Assembly (NCBI GenBank): GCA_037501455.1
Contig: CM074865.1
Coordinates: 17,926,501-17,990,500 of the forward strand
DNA length: 64,000 nt
Direction: 5' to 3'
Source of the DNA: Lantana camara
Lineage: Eukaryota; Streptophyta; Magnoliopsida; Lamiales; Verbenaceae
The notes beneath the pieces were generated by a model that was not told the DNA's origin, searched no databases, and saw only the letters and a list, made by a program, of their open reading frames with translations. The translations under genes and the position numbers were made by a program. Shown in pieces: positions 10,873-22,083 of this stretch. Position 1 is the first letter of the stretch. Each line of letters begins with the position of its first letter.

Positions 10873-13800
10873 TCAAATTTGGTCTTTTGGCTTGGAGGGG
10901 ATTTCTACTTCTTTGACCTTTTCTGGCAACTTGCAACAATCCATCTTGGAAGGATCCGCCTCGATCAAGAGCTGGATTACCTCGTTCATAGTCGGGCGGA
11001 GCGTGGGAGTCCTGCACGTGCAGCGTATGGCGATGCGAAGAACCTTGATCATATCCTCCTTGTATGATCCCAGAACCCGTTTGTCCAAAACCTCGGTAGC
11101 TCCTTCCTTAGTCTCTACCTTAGTTGAAACCCAATAGATGATGTTCTTACTCTCCCCAAACTCTGCTTCCACCGGCTTTTTACCCGTTATCAGCTCCATC
11201 AGTACGACTCCGAAGCTGTAGACGTCGCATTTAGTTGTCGCCTTGGAAGAATATGCATATTCTGTCATGAAATGAACAATAAAAGAAAAACATGTTAGTA
11301 TTATATTAGAATTCGAGTAAAAAAATGGTTTAATTATCTATTTTTGACAATTTGACAAAGAATTAGCTACACTACCCTTCCTTTAACAATGAATTATTAC
11401 ACAAACCTCCCTTCATACGTTAACCTAACTTAAACACCACCCTTTCTTTAACAATGAATTATTACACAAACCTCCCTTTATATGTTAACCTAACTTAAAC
11501 AGATGACTCTAGTTAAATTTTCAACTGTCCCTGCATAATTGATGATAACATTTAAATAAATCTATAACACTAATTTTTCGAACATATACGGAGTAATTTT
11601 GTGAATAATAATAATAATAACCAGGGTTGGGGGGACGATTGCCTCTACCAACACCGTCTGTAATCAATATTACCTGGTGCCATGTAACCGTAAGTTCCAG
11701 CAATCACCGTGGTGGTCGAATCCTTCGACCCCCTCGCCTGCAGGACTTTGGCAATGCCAAAGTCCGCCACCTTTGGCTGATAATCGACGTCCAAAAGTAT
11801 GTTGGTTGTCTTGATATCTCTATGGATAATCGGCCTCGTCAGGTCATGGTGCAGGTAGGCCAAACCCTGAGCGATCCCGAGGGCGATCCTGTGTCGCGTG
11901 GGCCAATCCAATAAAACCTTCCCTCTATGAAGCGCATCCCATAGGTTCCCATTGGGCATGTACTCATAAACCAGCAAACTACATTCCAAACAAGAGAAGT
12001 AGCAATATAGCTTCACAATGTTCTTATGCCTAATGCTCCCAAGAGTCTCCACTTCGGTTTTCAGCTCCTTGTCAAGAATCAGCTCATCCTCAGAAGCCGT
12101 CAGCTTCGCATTCCGATTGCTCCAGAGCTTTTTAACTGCAACAACTTCTCTGTTGCTCAGCTCGATCCTGTAGACAGTCCCTGATCCCCCGTACCCCACG
12201 ATGTTTTTATCGATCATTCCCTCGGTTATCTCCCGTTGATCGAAAGTCAAACGGTGGAAACTCTTAACGTCGTATGAGAAATATGAGGACAACTTGGTGT
12301 TATGGTAGTCCTTTTCTATGTTTTGCCTATTCTTGCTCATCCATCGTTTGAGAAACAGGGTTGCTCCGAGGATCAAGATTCCGACCGAAATCCCCACGAC
12401 CCAGATACAGTTTATTTTCTTCCGGTTATACCCCTGCGGGCAAACTGGGAAATCAGGACTCGACGAATGGAGATCAACAGGCAAACAGAGGCCAGGATTG
12501 CCCGAAAAGCTCTCCAACAATCCTCCCTTCACAAAAGGCACCGGAATTGGCCCGGAAAGCTGATTGTTCGAAAAGTTTAGCGAATTAGGCAGCAGTTTCT
12601 CGAGCTTTTCCGGGATCTTTCCAGTCAAACGGTTCCTCGACAAATCAAGAACGTTGAGGGAATACAAGGAGGAAACTGATTCAGGGATAGAGGAATTTAT
12701 CATGTTACCTTGTAATGACAAAAGATTGAGAAGCTTCAAATTCCCAATATCAGAAGGTATAGGACCCGACAGACGATTATAACTGAGATCAATCTTCACA
12801 AGACTAACAGCAAGAGAAATTCCAGGAGGAATAACACCAGAAAACCTGTTCCCCTGCATGAAAAGCTCTGACAAATTTCTAGCATTTTCAATACCTCCTG
12901 GAATAGAACCACTGAAATTATTATACCCCACATCGATAATGGATGCATGCGGAAGCGACAGGATCCCCTCAGGCAACTTCCCCTCCAATTTATTACTGCT
13001 AACACGAAAACGTATGAGAGACTTACAATCAGCGTAGCTTTGAGGAATCTCCCCTGAGAAGTTATTCTCCAGAACAAGAAGATAATTCAGCTTCCCACCA
13101 CTGCACAAACCGTCTGGAAGCTTCCCGGAAAGGCGATTCTCCGACAAGTCCAACGCCACCATGGTTGAGAACCTTCCCAGATTCTGGGGGACTTCTCCCG
13201 TCAGCATGTTGTGATAAAGCGACAGAGTGTTCAACGTTGTTGAGTTTGCAATAACGCCAGGAATTTCCCCGACGAGGCTGTTGTTGTAAAGCTGGAAAAC
13301 TTCCAGCTTCGGCAATCTGCACACGGATTCAGGGATTTTCCCCGTCAACTTGTTCACGGACATGTCTAAATCTCTCAGCTCTGTTAAGTTACCAATTTCC
13401 TCAGGGATTTCGCCTTCGAGCTTATTGTAATAAAGCTCAAGCATACGTAGATTCTTCAGAAGACCAAGTTCTTTAGGAATCGGGCCTGTTAGATAGTTTC
13501 CAGTCAGCTCAAGATCGAGCAAAGATGTCATATTACCCAGGGCGGGCGGGATCCTTCCTTGGATCATGCACGTCCCAAGAATCATGGTCTTGAGCTTCTG
13601 CAGCCCTGATATGTTACTCGGAAGCTCCCAGTGGCTGAATCGTTCGTTTTCGTTGAAGTTCAGCACCTCGAGATTCGTCAGGTTCGTGATCGACATGGGA
13701 AAGTCCCCGGAAAAGTTGTTGTTGGAGAGGTCGAGAATTTTCAGGGACTTCTGCAAGGGGGAGAAATCAGGGAGCGGTCCCATGTAATAAACGTTGGTCA

Positions 13801-14155
13801 AGTTGAGTTCTTCCAGGGAATTGCAGGAGATGATGCCCCGTGGAAATTCACCCTGGAATTTGTTGTGGCCGATGAGGAGGGACCGTATCCGGGGGAGGTA
13901 CCTGCATATCTCGTCCGGAAACTTACCGGATAATTGCCTGCCGGAGATATCAAGCCTCGTAACGTAGTCTTGATCGTCGCAGGCAACGCCCGTGTAGTTG
14001 CAGTAGCTATCCGTCGCAGGCCAGTTCGATACAAAATATCCAGAAACCGACCTTTTCATGATGTTGAAGAATTCAGACTGGTTGGGTTTTTGTGCTTGGG
14101 AAGAACTGTTGGATAATATTATTAGGAGAAGGAGGGGAAACAGGAAGTTAGCCAT
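10873..14155 (-). CDS. CEPR1: LRR receptor-like kinase, CEPR1/XIP1-like (CEP peptide receptor)
   Basis: Two exons, 14155-11674 and 11261-10873, encode 956 residues. The 412-bp intron has GT-AG ends and splits the Glu codon of MAPEYAY. Residues 1-21 form a signal peptide. About 20 leucine-rich repeats fill roughly 65-555 with many N-glycosylation sites. Residues 581-603 span the membrane, followed by a basic stop-transfer stretch. The kinase has the glycine loop GYGGSGTVY (654-662), Lys675 in VAVKK, HRD at 778-780 (an RD kinase) and DFG at 798-800, so it should be active. MSKNR, FSYDVKSFHR and VLQARGSKDSTTTV closely match Arabidopsis CEPR1/XIP1 (966 residues; CRA2 in Medicago), the plasma-membrane receptor for C-terminally encoded peptides in nitrogen-demand signalling, root and vascular development. 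The paralogue CEPR2 is the alternative. No break was found. Confidence 0.93.
11375..11502. repeat. 65-bp tandem duplication in the kinase intron
   Basis: The word CTTTAACAATGAATTATTAC recurs with a 65-bp period (11381 and 11446), and the copies differ by only a few bases over the whole unit. It lies wholly inside the intron and does not touch the splice sites. Confidence 0.8.
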
Positions 14156-14250
14156 GGCTTTTTACAGAGAGGGAAAATGTTTTTATTTTTTTTTCTTTTT
14201 TTAAAATATTTTTTTGGTTGGTGCAAAGAGGGAGGAGAGGGCGAGAAGAG

Positions 14251-14258
14251 ATATATAA
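14251..14258 (-). promoter_or_regulatory. Candidate TATA box of the receptor kinase gene
   Basis: CTTATATAT on the minus strand lies about 95-100 bases upstream of the ATG at 14155. A start site about 30 bases downstream would leave a 5' leader of about 65 bases. This rests on position and sequence only. Confidence 0.35.
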
Positions 14259-14421
14259 GTGTTAAGAGATTGATGGGGTGATATTGGTGTGCATCAGAAG
14301 CATGTAACACGAAGGGTTTTGAAGATGAAGATTAAAAAGGAGGTTCTTTAGATAGAGAAGTGATGCATATCTTTGCATAAAGAAGCTTTTGTGTTTATAC
14401 CACTCCACTAATTCTCTCTCA

Positions 14422-14423
<2 letters not shown>

Positions 14424-14461
<38 letters not shown>
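14424..14461. repeat. (AT)19 microsatellite
   Basis: An uninterrupted AT dinucleotide run of about 38 bases lies about 270 bp upstream of the receptor kinase start codon. Confidence 0.95.
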
Positions 14462-14469
<8 letters not shown>

Positions 14470-14479
14470 AAGATCAACA

Positions 14480-15757
14480 TGACAAGAGCTTTATATCAAA
14501 TACATTTGTGTGTGTTAATCGGGGAATTTTTTCGAGTCCGTCTGTGTTTGTGCTATGTCCCGTGATCAACACACATTTCTGATATACGTGATATTCTTGT
14601 TTTCATATATATATACCCCATCTCTTCAATGTTATGCATTTCAGTTTGGAGTAAGTTACGCCAAAACTGATCGGTCCAAGTGGTTAAGATTTTTTTTTTC
14701 CAATATAATGACAGTCGGAATTTCTTTGACAACTTTGAGGGTGTGGGTTAAAAAAAATAAAAAAAAAAGTTTGGAGTAAATTACGATTAGACCCCTTATT
14801 GTTATTTATATCGAACAACTTATGTTGCACAGATACGGACACGACACGACACGGATACGGTGACACGGATTTTTTTGTGAATTTTCCACGTGAGAAGTGT
14901 CGGAGTCCGACAAGACACGACACGACAAACTGATATTTTTAGAAGTGTCGATGCATTAGAGCTAACAACCCTCGGTTTACATCCAACACCCTAAGTTTTA
15001 CAAATTACAGTACTTTTGTCCGTATTGATTTGCTAGTGGGTTACAATATATTGTCTTTGTTAGTTTCTATTAAGAACGAAAATATTTCCAATAAAACTAT
15101 TAATAGGTAGAGAGTTTTATACCTTGTTGTGATTGTAGCGACTCTATATACTCATTTTGATAAAATTGACATTCTTGATTATTTAATATTAATTATTTTG
15201 ATAGAATATTTTTTTTGTTTAGATTAAAACTTTTACAGTCGGCTACATTGATTAGTTTCCTACATTAACTAGTTTTTTCGCTAAATTATAGATACCTCAA
15301 ATGATGAAAAAACTGACAAAAAAATTTAAAATTGTTCCATATATTCAAAATTAGAATTTCGAATTCCTAACATTTAATTAAGTCTCAAAATGTTCCAATG
15401 GTTCCATATTCATCACTTTTGATAAATTTTATTACTGCATATCAAAGTTCATGAAAAATTATTTAAATCCCTAACAACCCAATGGAGGGGAAATTTCGTA
15501 GTCCATTAGCAAATTATAAGGGTGAGAGTCTAATTTTAAAATTTAATAGAATCCCTATGTAATTAATAATTATAATTAACCACATGCGTTTGGATTTAAT
15601 TTACCCTTTAAAATTGTTATTCTAGCCTGTACAGTTAATTTAGATGGGAGTTCTTTGTATGTTAATTAAAAAAGGGCTAAATTTTGTGTCAAAAAGAAGG
15701 GGCTAAATTTGTGTTTTTTATTTGTAACTTATTGCCCATTTTTGGATGTGTGTATTA
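14480..15757. other. Non-coding AT-rich DNA upstream of the receptor kinase gene
   Basis: No gene is seen. A stretch at 14830-14935 is rich in GACACG/CGTGTC words on both strands (acggacacgacacgacac; aagacacgacacgacaa), resembling a degraded short inverted-repeat element, but the ends do not pair well enough to call one. Confidence 0.45.
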
Positions 15758-16328
15758 TTGGGGAAATTACCTTTTTATCCCATGTATTTACACTATTGCA
15801 ATATTAGTTCCATTCATTTTAAAATTTTAAAAAAGATTTCATACTTTAAGAAAATATTGTAATAATGACCCCACAATTAACTAGGTAACAAAAAAGGCAC
15901 GTGGAGATTATGTGCATCGTTAGAAATTCATTTAAGGCATTCTCAGTAAAGAAATTGATGCAATTTGAATGATGTTATGACATATTGTCTTAATAATACG
16001 ACGTTAATTATATTGTTATTAACATGTTATTGATATTGAAATGTAAAAAAATTAAAGTAAAATGAGTAAAATAGGGGATATTTTTTTTTTTTTTTATTAT
16101 TATTATAATAAGATAGTTTTTTGCAAAAATATTATCAGAAAATACCTTAAACGAATTTCTAACCGTATACATGATTTCCACTTGCTTTTTTCGTTATTTA
16201 GTTAACGGTAGAACCATTATTTCAGCGTTTTCTTAAAGTATGAAATAATTTTTGGATATTTAAAATGAGTGAAACTAATATTATAGCGGTGTAAAACGAT
16301 GAAACTGAAAAATGGAATTTTTCCCTAA
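15758..16328. mobile_element. Long-inverted-repeat element (MITE or foldback type)
   Basis: The left arm starts TTGGGGAAATTACC and the right arm, reverse-complemented, starts TTAGGGAAAAATTCC. The two arms stay alignable for about 200 bases each, through 'attagttccattcattttaa', 'atttcatactttaagaaaa' and 'gttagaaattcatttaaggca', around an AT-rich centre. Divergence between arms is substantial, so it is old. Long inverted arms suggest a Mutator-like origin, but I could not fix a clean target duplication. No transposase is encoded. Confidence 0.7.
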
Positions 16329-16784
16329 TGTTGTTAGCCGATATTCAATGCAATTTTCAAATTTTGGGAATTCCGATCCAAATTCGGGCAGATTCTTATA
16401 ATTGGATTGTACAATTATTTTAATTTGGGGACTTTTATACCATTAAGTAAAACTGACTAATGGAAAAAGAACAAATGTTCGAGGAAAATATATTTTGTTT
16501 TAAAACATAATACAAAACAGTAATATTAATATTGGGAGAGAGAAGCAAATATTCTACTAAAGATTATGCTTTTATCTTTTATAAGTGTGTTGTGACGTAG
16601 TTTATACTATGTACGGGATACGACAAGTATATGTATATGTCAACGACACTTAATTTAAGTAAATATATATTGTTTGTATACAATCTAATTAGTATATAAT
16701 CAATCTTCATATATATATATTCTAGTGAAAATCGTGAAAACTTATGGTGGAATGCCCCCACTACTTTTATGTTTTATCAGCTTA
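16329..16784. other. Non-coding AT-rich DNA
   Basis: Nothing beyond short AT repeats and stop-rich frames is seen. Confidence 0.4.
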
Positions 16785-16891
16785 TGTCAACAGAGGTTAG
16801 TTCAAGTGGTTAATGAGTTCATTCTTCATGGTAAGATCTCGAATTTAAATCTCATTTATATGTGTGTGAATTAAGAAATAAATAAATAAAA
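16785..16891 (+). mobile_element. tRNA-derived SINE-like fragment
   Basis: TAGTTCAAGTGGTTAA (about 16798-16812) resembles an RNA polymerase III A box, and GATCTCGAATTTAAATCT (16835-16852) a degraded B box at normal spacing. An A-rich tail (aaataaataaataaaa) ends it. Plant SINEs look like this. It is too short and degraded to assign to a family. Confidence 0.45.
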
Positions 16892-17116
16892 ACCTAACCA
16901 GGCTGTATCAGTACTTGCATGCAGCATAAGTATATGATCTTACAATACTTTGGGTTTGGCTTTATTAAACTACTTTTGACGATACTCAATTATGCTTTAG
17001 CTCCTTTCTCGAGTAGTCGAGTCTTACCTTTTTGTGACAGCTTGATTAGGAATTATAATGTAAGGTCACATAATTCTTTTTCTTTGAATAGTTTATTCTT
17101 TCACGTTAAATTATAA

Positions 17117-17307
17117 TGTTGGAACATGGAATTTTGGAGGAATTTTCTGTATTGAATTCATTATTTATATTGTACAAGGAGATATACAGAGCCCCTAAGT
17201 ATATAACAGTTTACACCGATCAATATCCACACAAATTAGGGATCTATACAATCTTAGTAGGGAAAGTTCAATCTCTCCCAAATATAGACAAGTGAGTTCT
17301 TCTAACA
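17117..17307 (-). repeat. 3' LTR of the copia element
   Basis: In plus orientation it starts TGTTGGAACATGG and ends TTCTTCTAACA, next to the polypurine tract. It aligns over its full length with 21892-22083. Confidence 0.88.
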
Positions 17308-17319
17308 CTCCCCCTCAAG

Positions 17320-17921
17320 TTAAGCAATGGAGTCGTCAATTCTTAACTTGTCTAGCGTCATTTGAAATATCTGACTGCTGACTACCTTGGTCAGAATATC
17401 CGCTAGTTGGTCCTCTGACCAGACAAAGGGAATCTCCACTGTGTCGTTCTCCAATTCCCCTTTTATGAAGTGTCGATCAACTTTCACGTGCTTCGTTCTA
17501 TCATGTTGTATCGAGTTTTTTGAGATAGTGGTCGCGGCCCTGTTATTGCACTTCAAACGGCTCGGGCCCTTACGAGTCATGCCAATCTCGGTCATTAGTT
17601 TTCTTAGCCAAATAATCTCCTTCACGCCTGTCGCAAAGCCCCTGAATTCTGCCTCTGCACTAGAAAGAGCCACGATCTTCTGTTTCTTGCTTCTCCATGT
17701 TACTACATTCCCTCCAACCAGTATAAAGAATCCCGAGTTGGACCTCTTGTTGTTCGGATTTCCGCCCAATATGCCTCAGTGTAAGCCTCTATATCTAAGT
17801 GGCCGTGTCTACCAAACATGATCCCGCTCCTTACGGTACCCTTTAGATACTGTATAATTCGTATAACAGCCTCCATGTGTTCCCTCTGAGGTTGGTGCAT
17901 GAATTGACTAACAATCCCCAC
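17320..17921 (-). pseudogene. Copia RNase H
   Basis: Frames on the minus strand show RSNSGFFILVGGNVVTWRS, ALSSAEAEFRG, IIWLRKLM, HDRTKHVKVDRHFIKG and DQLADILTK, the conserved end of copia Pol. The upstream part (17921-17703) with MHQPQREHMEAVIRIIQYLKGT is in another frame, so at least one shift separates them. Confidence 0.87.
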
Positions 17922-18960
17922 GACATATTGGGTCTTGTGTGGGATAAATAGATCAGTTTCCCAACCAGTCTTTGATATCGTTCCTTGTCTGTTGGTTCTC
18001 CACTTTCTTCCATCTTGAGCTTGTCATTAACCTATATTGGGGTATCTACTGGTTTCAACCGAGCATACTAGTTTCTGCCAGCAGGTATAGGATATACTTC
18101 TTCTGTTAGATGAATATCCCCCTCTTTGATCGTACAACTTCTATGCCCAAAAAATACTTCAACCCTCCAAGGTCCTTTATCTCGAATTCCTTGAAAAGAT
18201 TCTCCCGAAATCGATCCATTTCTTCCATATCACTCCCAGTTATTATCATATCATCCACGTAGATGATCAAACACGCGATTAGATTTTCCCATTTTTTTCA
18301 GAAATAGGGTGTGGTCTTAATTGCTTTATATGTACCCATGATACTGCATCGTAATGTAAATTTGCCAAACCACGCCCCGTGGTGACTGCTTGAGTCTATA
18401 CAGAGCCTTGCGGAGTTTGCATACTTCATCTTGCTCGAATTCCCTGTAAATCCTGGGGGGAGGGGGGTTCCATACACACTTCTTCAATCAGATCACCGTG
18501 TAGAAAACCATTCTTCACTTCGAACTGGTGAAATGGCCAATCCTCATTAGCTACTACTCATAGCAAAACCTGGACTATATTCAATTTTGCTGGCGGAGAG
18601 AAGGTCTTTGAATAGTCAATTCCAAACGTTTGAATGTAACCCTTTGCCACCAGCCGACCCTTGTAACTCTCAATCAAGCCTTCAGCTTTGTGTTTCACGG
18701 TGGATACCTGATTACACCCTACCGGTTTCTTGCCTTTGGGTAATATGCATTTCTCCTGTGTACCATTTTTTTTATCAAGGCATCCATCTCAGGTCTCATG
18801 GCCTTTTGCCACTCTTCATCCTGACTGGCCTCCTAAACTGTTCTCAGGATCTCCTCTTTGTAGAGATTTCCAAAGAATGCCCTTGTCATATCTGACATGC
18901 TCCCCTTGACCATGTTCCCTACCGGATATCGGGCTAATCGAGAGATCAGGTGAATATCTG
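17922..18960 (-). pseudogene. Copia reverse transcriptase, decayed
   Basis: Reading the minus strand with frame changes gives CLIIYVDDMIITGSDMEEM, with the catalytic YVDD codons at 18250-18261, then KDLGGLKYFLGIEV. Upstream text matches the copia pattern through the polymerase fingers (YKGRLVAKGYIQTFGIDY-like). No single frame stays open beyond about 100 codons. Confidence 0.75.
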
Positions 18961-20120
18961 TTAGGAGGTACTCCTTTGTGGCAGAATATACCTGTGATTT
19001 ACTGCATTCTCAGAAATAGAATCAACAACATCTATGGTACCAGCATCATTTTGAATAACAGGAAAAGTGAGGTTCACAGGTTCAGTTACCTTATTTAGGA
19101 CATCATCCGAAGCAGAATTAGTGGAGATGGTACTGAGGTCTTCGTTGCTTTGTTCTGACCTGGATGTGGAAGGAGGGTCAATAGGGTCGGGACCACTTAA
19201 CCAGCACATGGATTCACTCGAACTCTTCCCCTAAATCACTATGTTGGGTAAGATAGTAGTACTCAATTTCGAGAAAACCACAATCCATGGTGACATGAAT
19301 ACGATGGGTGATTGGATTATAACACCGATACCCCTTTTGATGGGGGGCATACCAAACAAAGATACATTTAGTGGCACAAGGGTCGAATTTGGTCCGATCA
19401 GATTTAGAAATATGGACAAATATGGTGCACCCAAATATCTGAGGTGGTAGGATGAGGTGGGGTGGTACGTTGGTTTGGGTTTGGAGAACAGATAGTGGTG
19501 TCTTTTGGTTAAGGATTTTATGGGTAATCGGTTTGTGAGGTAAGTCGCAGTGGCAACAGCTTCGGGCTAGAAGTGGTTGGGTAAGTTGGATTCATTCATT
19601 ATAGCTCGGGTTATTTTGAGGAGGGTTTGGTTTTTTCATTCGGCGACACCATTTTAATGAGGGGTGTTTGGACAGGTGGTTCGGTGGATAAGGTTATGTT
19701 TCTGGAAGAAACTACTCATTTATTGATTAACATATTCTCGTCCATTATCTGCCCTGAGAACCATGATTTTGTGGTTAAAATGAGTTTGTACCATGTTAAA
19801 GAAAACAATAGGTATCATATACTTCAGATTTTCCGCGGATAAAATAAACTCAAGTCATGCGGGAATAATCGTCTATAAACAACAAAAAGTATCGAAACTG
19901 ACTTTGATTTGCAATAGGCACGGGACCCCGAACATCCGAATGTACCAAGGAAAACACTGACTGAACCCGAGTGTTATTAGTCTTAAAAGAAGTCCTATGA
20001 CTCTTAGTAGCTAGACACATTTGACCATACAAACTTAAAGACTGATTATTCTAAAAAAGGTTAGGGAATAACAGTCGCACATACCTAAGTGAAGGATGAC
20101 CAAGGCGCCAGTTCCAGAGC
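18961..20120 (-). pseudogene. Copia integrase and linker, decayed
   Basis: The clearest piece is 20032-19850: LATKSHRTSF, FSLVHSDVRGP with the first catalytic Asp, and FLLFIDDYSRMT. Pieces at 19434-19231 (YLSIFLNLIGP and other-frame FVGYAPHQKGYRC-type text) match the integrase C-terminal region, and 19209-18961 the linker to RT. Several stops and shifts interrupt it. Confidence 0.7.
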
Positions 20121-20232
20121 CAGATTTGTGTATTCGGTGTACCCGTTAAAGGAAGAGCTTTGGAAGGGGTTATCAACATAATAGAGTCTGCCACTCAGTG
20201 CCACACCTAATGATCTCATTCGTATGAAAGTC

Positions 20233-20580
20233 TTATATCAAGCAGAAACGAGTATATATTAGGACCACACAATTTAGTTCATTTGTTATATGACTCAAAG
20301 GCATCAATTTGCTAGATAACGAAGAAACATAAAGACAATTTCTCAATTTCAGTTTTGATGAGACAGAAACAGAGCCCTCATTTTCAACCACTCGCAAGTC
20401 ACCATTTACAGTTTGGATATGAGATTTTTTTGGGGTAATAGGGTTTAGTATATCAGATGGGTCAAATGTCATTGTATCAATTGCCCCATAGTCAAAGATC
20501 CATTGTGATATTTTTCTTGAGTTGATTTGGGTGTGGAAGGGACATGTTTCTGTGGTAAGGCCCGGGTCTGGTTCAATCAA
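20233..20580 (-). pseudogene. Copia protease
   Basis: RKISQWIFDYGAIDTMTFDP corresponds to the copia protease motif WIFDSGATDHMT, with the active-site Asp kept but the following Ser changed to Tyr. NCLYVSSLSSKLMPLSHIT is the usual downstream block. Confidence 0.75.
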
Positions 20581-20603
20581 CTAGTGGGGTTGACTATAAT
20601 TTT

Positions 20604-21640
20604 TCAAAGAGCCAGGGTTATTTTTAGAGACTTCCAAACACTGGGGTCGTTACCCCCATACCCTATACCTTGACTACCGTTTTCTATCATTTCTGTACCA
20701 AGTCCACCGGCGGTGCTTGCGATGTTAGCGCAACTGATTCTTGTCGCTGCTGCACCAGTGTCTCCTCCGACGACACCTGCAGTGGCGCCCTCTGACCGTG
20801 ACCCTCCGCCTGCTACTCTGTTGCTGATGGCAGTGTTGACTTGTCGATTTCCCCTTCCACCGCTTATCAGGTATCGGTTTTCCGGTGTCCTTCCCACCAA
20901 TCTGGATATCCGATTATCTCGAAGTATTATTCTTTTGTGTGCTTCGTCTTTCCACAGTGGCCACATACAATCTTCGATCGGTCTTCGCACAGTGATGAAC
21001 CGTGTTCGGCGCCGTCAGAGCGTCCGACGCCATTTGAGTGCTCGTTACTTTGTCCGTCCTTATCTCTCTTTGCGACGAGCCCAGATCCGATCCCGGTGTC
21101 GTCCTAGCCACTGGATGCCACCTTCAGGATGTGGAGGTGGGCAACCTCTCTTCGGATGGTCTTCGTTCTTGCTTTTGTAAGTTTCTCCTGATCAGATTGT
21201 ACCTTTCATCGATTCCGGGGAGGAACTGGTACAATCTTTGTTCTTGGGTAATCTGGTTAAATGTCGTGATATCCTCAGGATATTTCATCAGATTCGATTG
21301 TCGTCGGTCTATAGCCATCCATATGGCTTGAAGTTTGTTTCAGAATTCTTCCAAACTGTCTTATCCTTGTCATTGAGTGTTTGCCCTTCAATGTAAGTCG
21401 AAGAGTTGTAGTGGATCTCCGCTGCTGCCGTAGGTGGTGGCAAGGCCACCCTACAGCTCCTTTGTTGTCGGGTACTATAGGATGTTGTCAATATTCTGAA
21501 TTATCCACGTAAAGACGTTCTAAACAATTTGCTGTCATTGATCGTACTTAGGGTCTGAGACTCTCTGAGCCGGTGGGGTTCCGATAATATGCGAACAATA
21601 GTCTTTGCCTCTGACCGCCATTTTCATTGATGGGGCCCAC
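20604..21640 (-). pseudogene. Copia gag, decayed
   Basis: Minus-strand pieces include EEFWNKLQAIWMAIDRRQ, LYQFLPGIDERYNLIRRN (a capsid-type helix block) and a Gly/Arg-rich tail. The zinc-knuckle region survives only as a frame-shifted KTDRRLYVATVERR stretch. The gene probably began near 21626. The frames are broken several times. Confidence 0.65.
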
Positions 21641-21891
21641 AATGAATAATTATAGTTGTTCAGTTTGATTCCAATTGACAGATTAATTGGGCATGATCAG
21701 TTGAGTTTGAATGTTGTTGCGCAGCAAGTTTGCAATCTGTAGTGAAAGTTCTTGGTTGGTATCGGTTGAGGCTAACATGTTAGGTTAATGTGCAGGTTCT
21801 GGCCAGATCTAGGCTAATTAGGGTTCGAGATTGGTATGCGATGATGATGTTAAAACTGAGTCCCAAGGATTCTAACACTTTTTTGATGTCA

Positions 21892-22083
21892 TGTTAGAAC
21901 ATGAAATTTTGGAGGAATTTTCTGTATTGAATTTATTATTTTCTGTCGTACAAAGAGATATACAGAGACCCTAACTATATAACAGTTTACACCAATCAAT
22001 ATCCCCACAAATCAAGAATCTATACAATCGTAGTATGGAAAGTTCAATCACTCCCAAATATTGACCAATGAGTCCTTCTAAGA
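21892..22083 (-). repeat. 5' LTR of the copia element
   Basis: It starts TGTTAGAACATG in plus orientation and ends near TTCTAAGA, pairing with 17117-17307. The adjoining internal sequence (TGACATCAAAAAAGTG on the minus strand) is a degraded initiator-tRNA-Met primer site. Confidence 0.85.

Larger units (their letters stand above)
17117..22083 (-). mobile_element. Ty1/copia LTR retrotransposon, Tork/Tnt1-like, decayed
   Basis: Two LTRs of 191 and 192 bp in direct orientation (17117-17307 and 21892-22083) bound a minus-strand copia element. The order is gag, protease, integrase, RT, RNase H, with integrase before RT as copia requires. The polypurine tract CTTGAGGGGGAG abuts the 3' LTR at 17308-17319. 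Flanks TATAA and TATAC are a near-perfect 5-bp target duplication. The LTRs differ at roughly one base in eleven by eye, and the coding region has many stops, so this is an old dead copy. Confidence 0.9.

Noticed and set aside
14830..14935. GACACG-rich stretch as a possible MITE or G-box cluster
   Set aside because: The inverted ends pair poorly and there is no target duplication.
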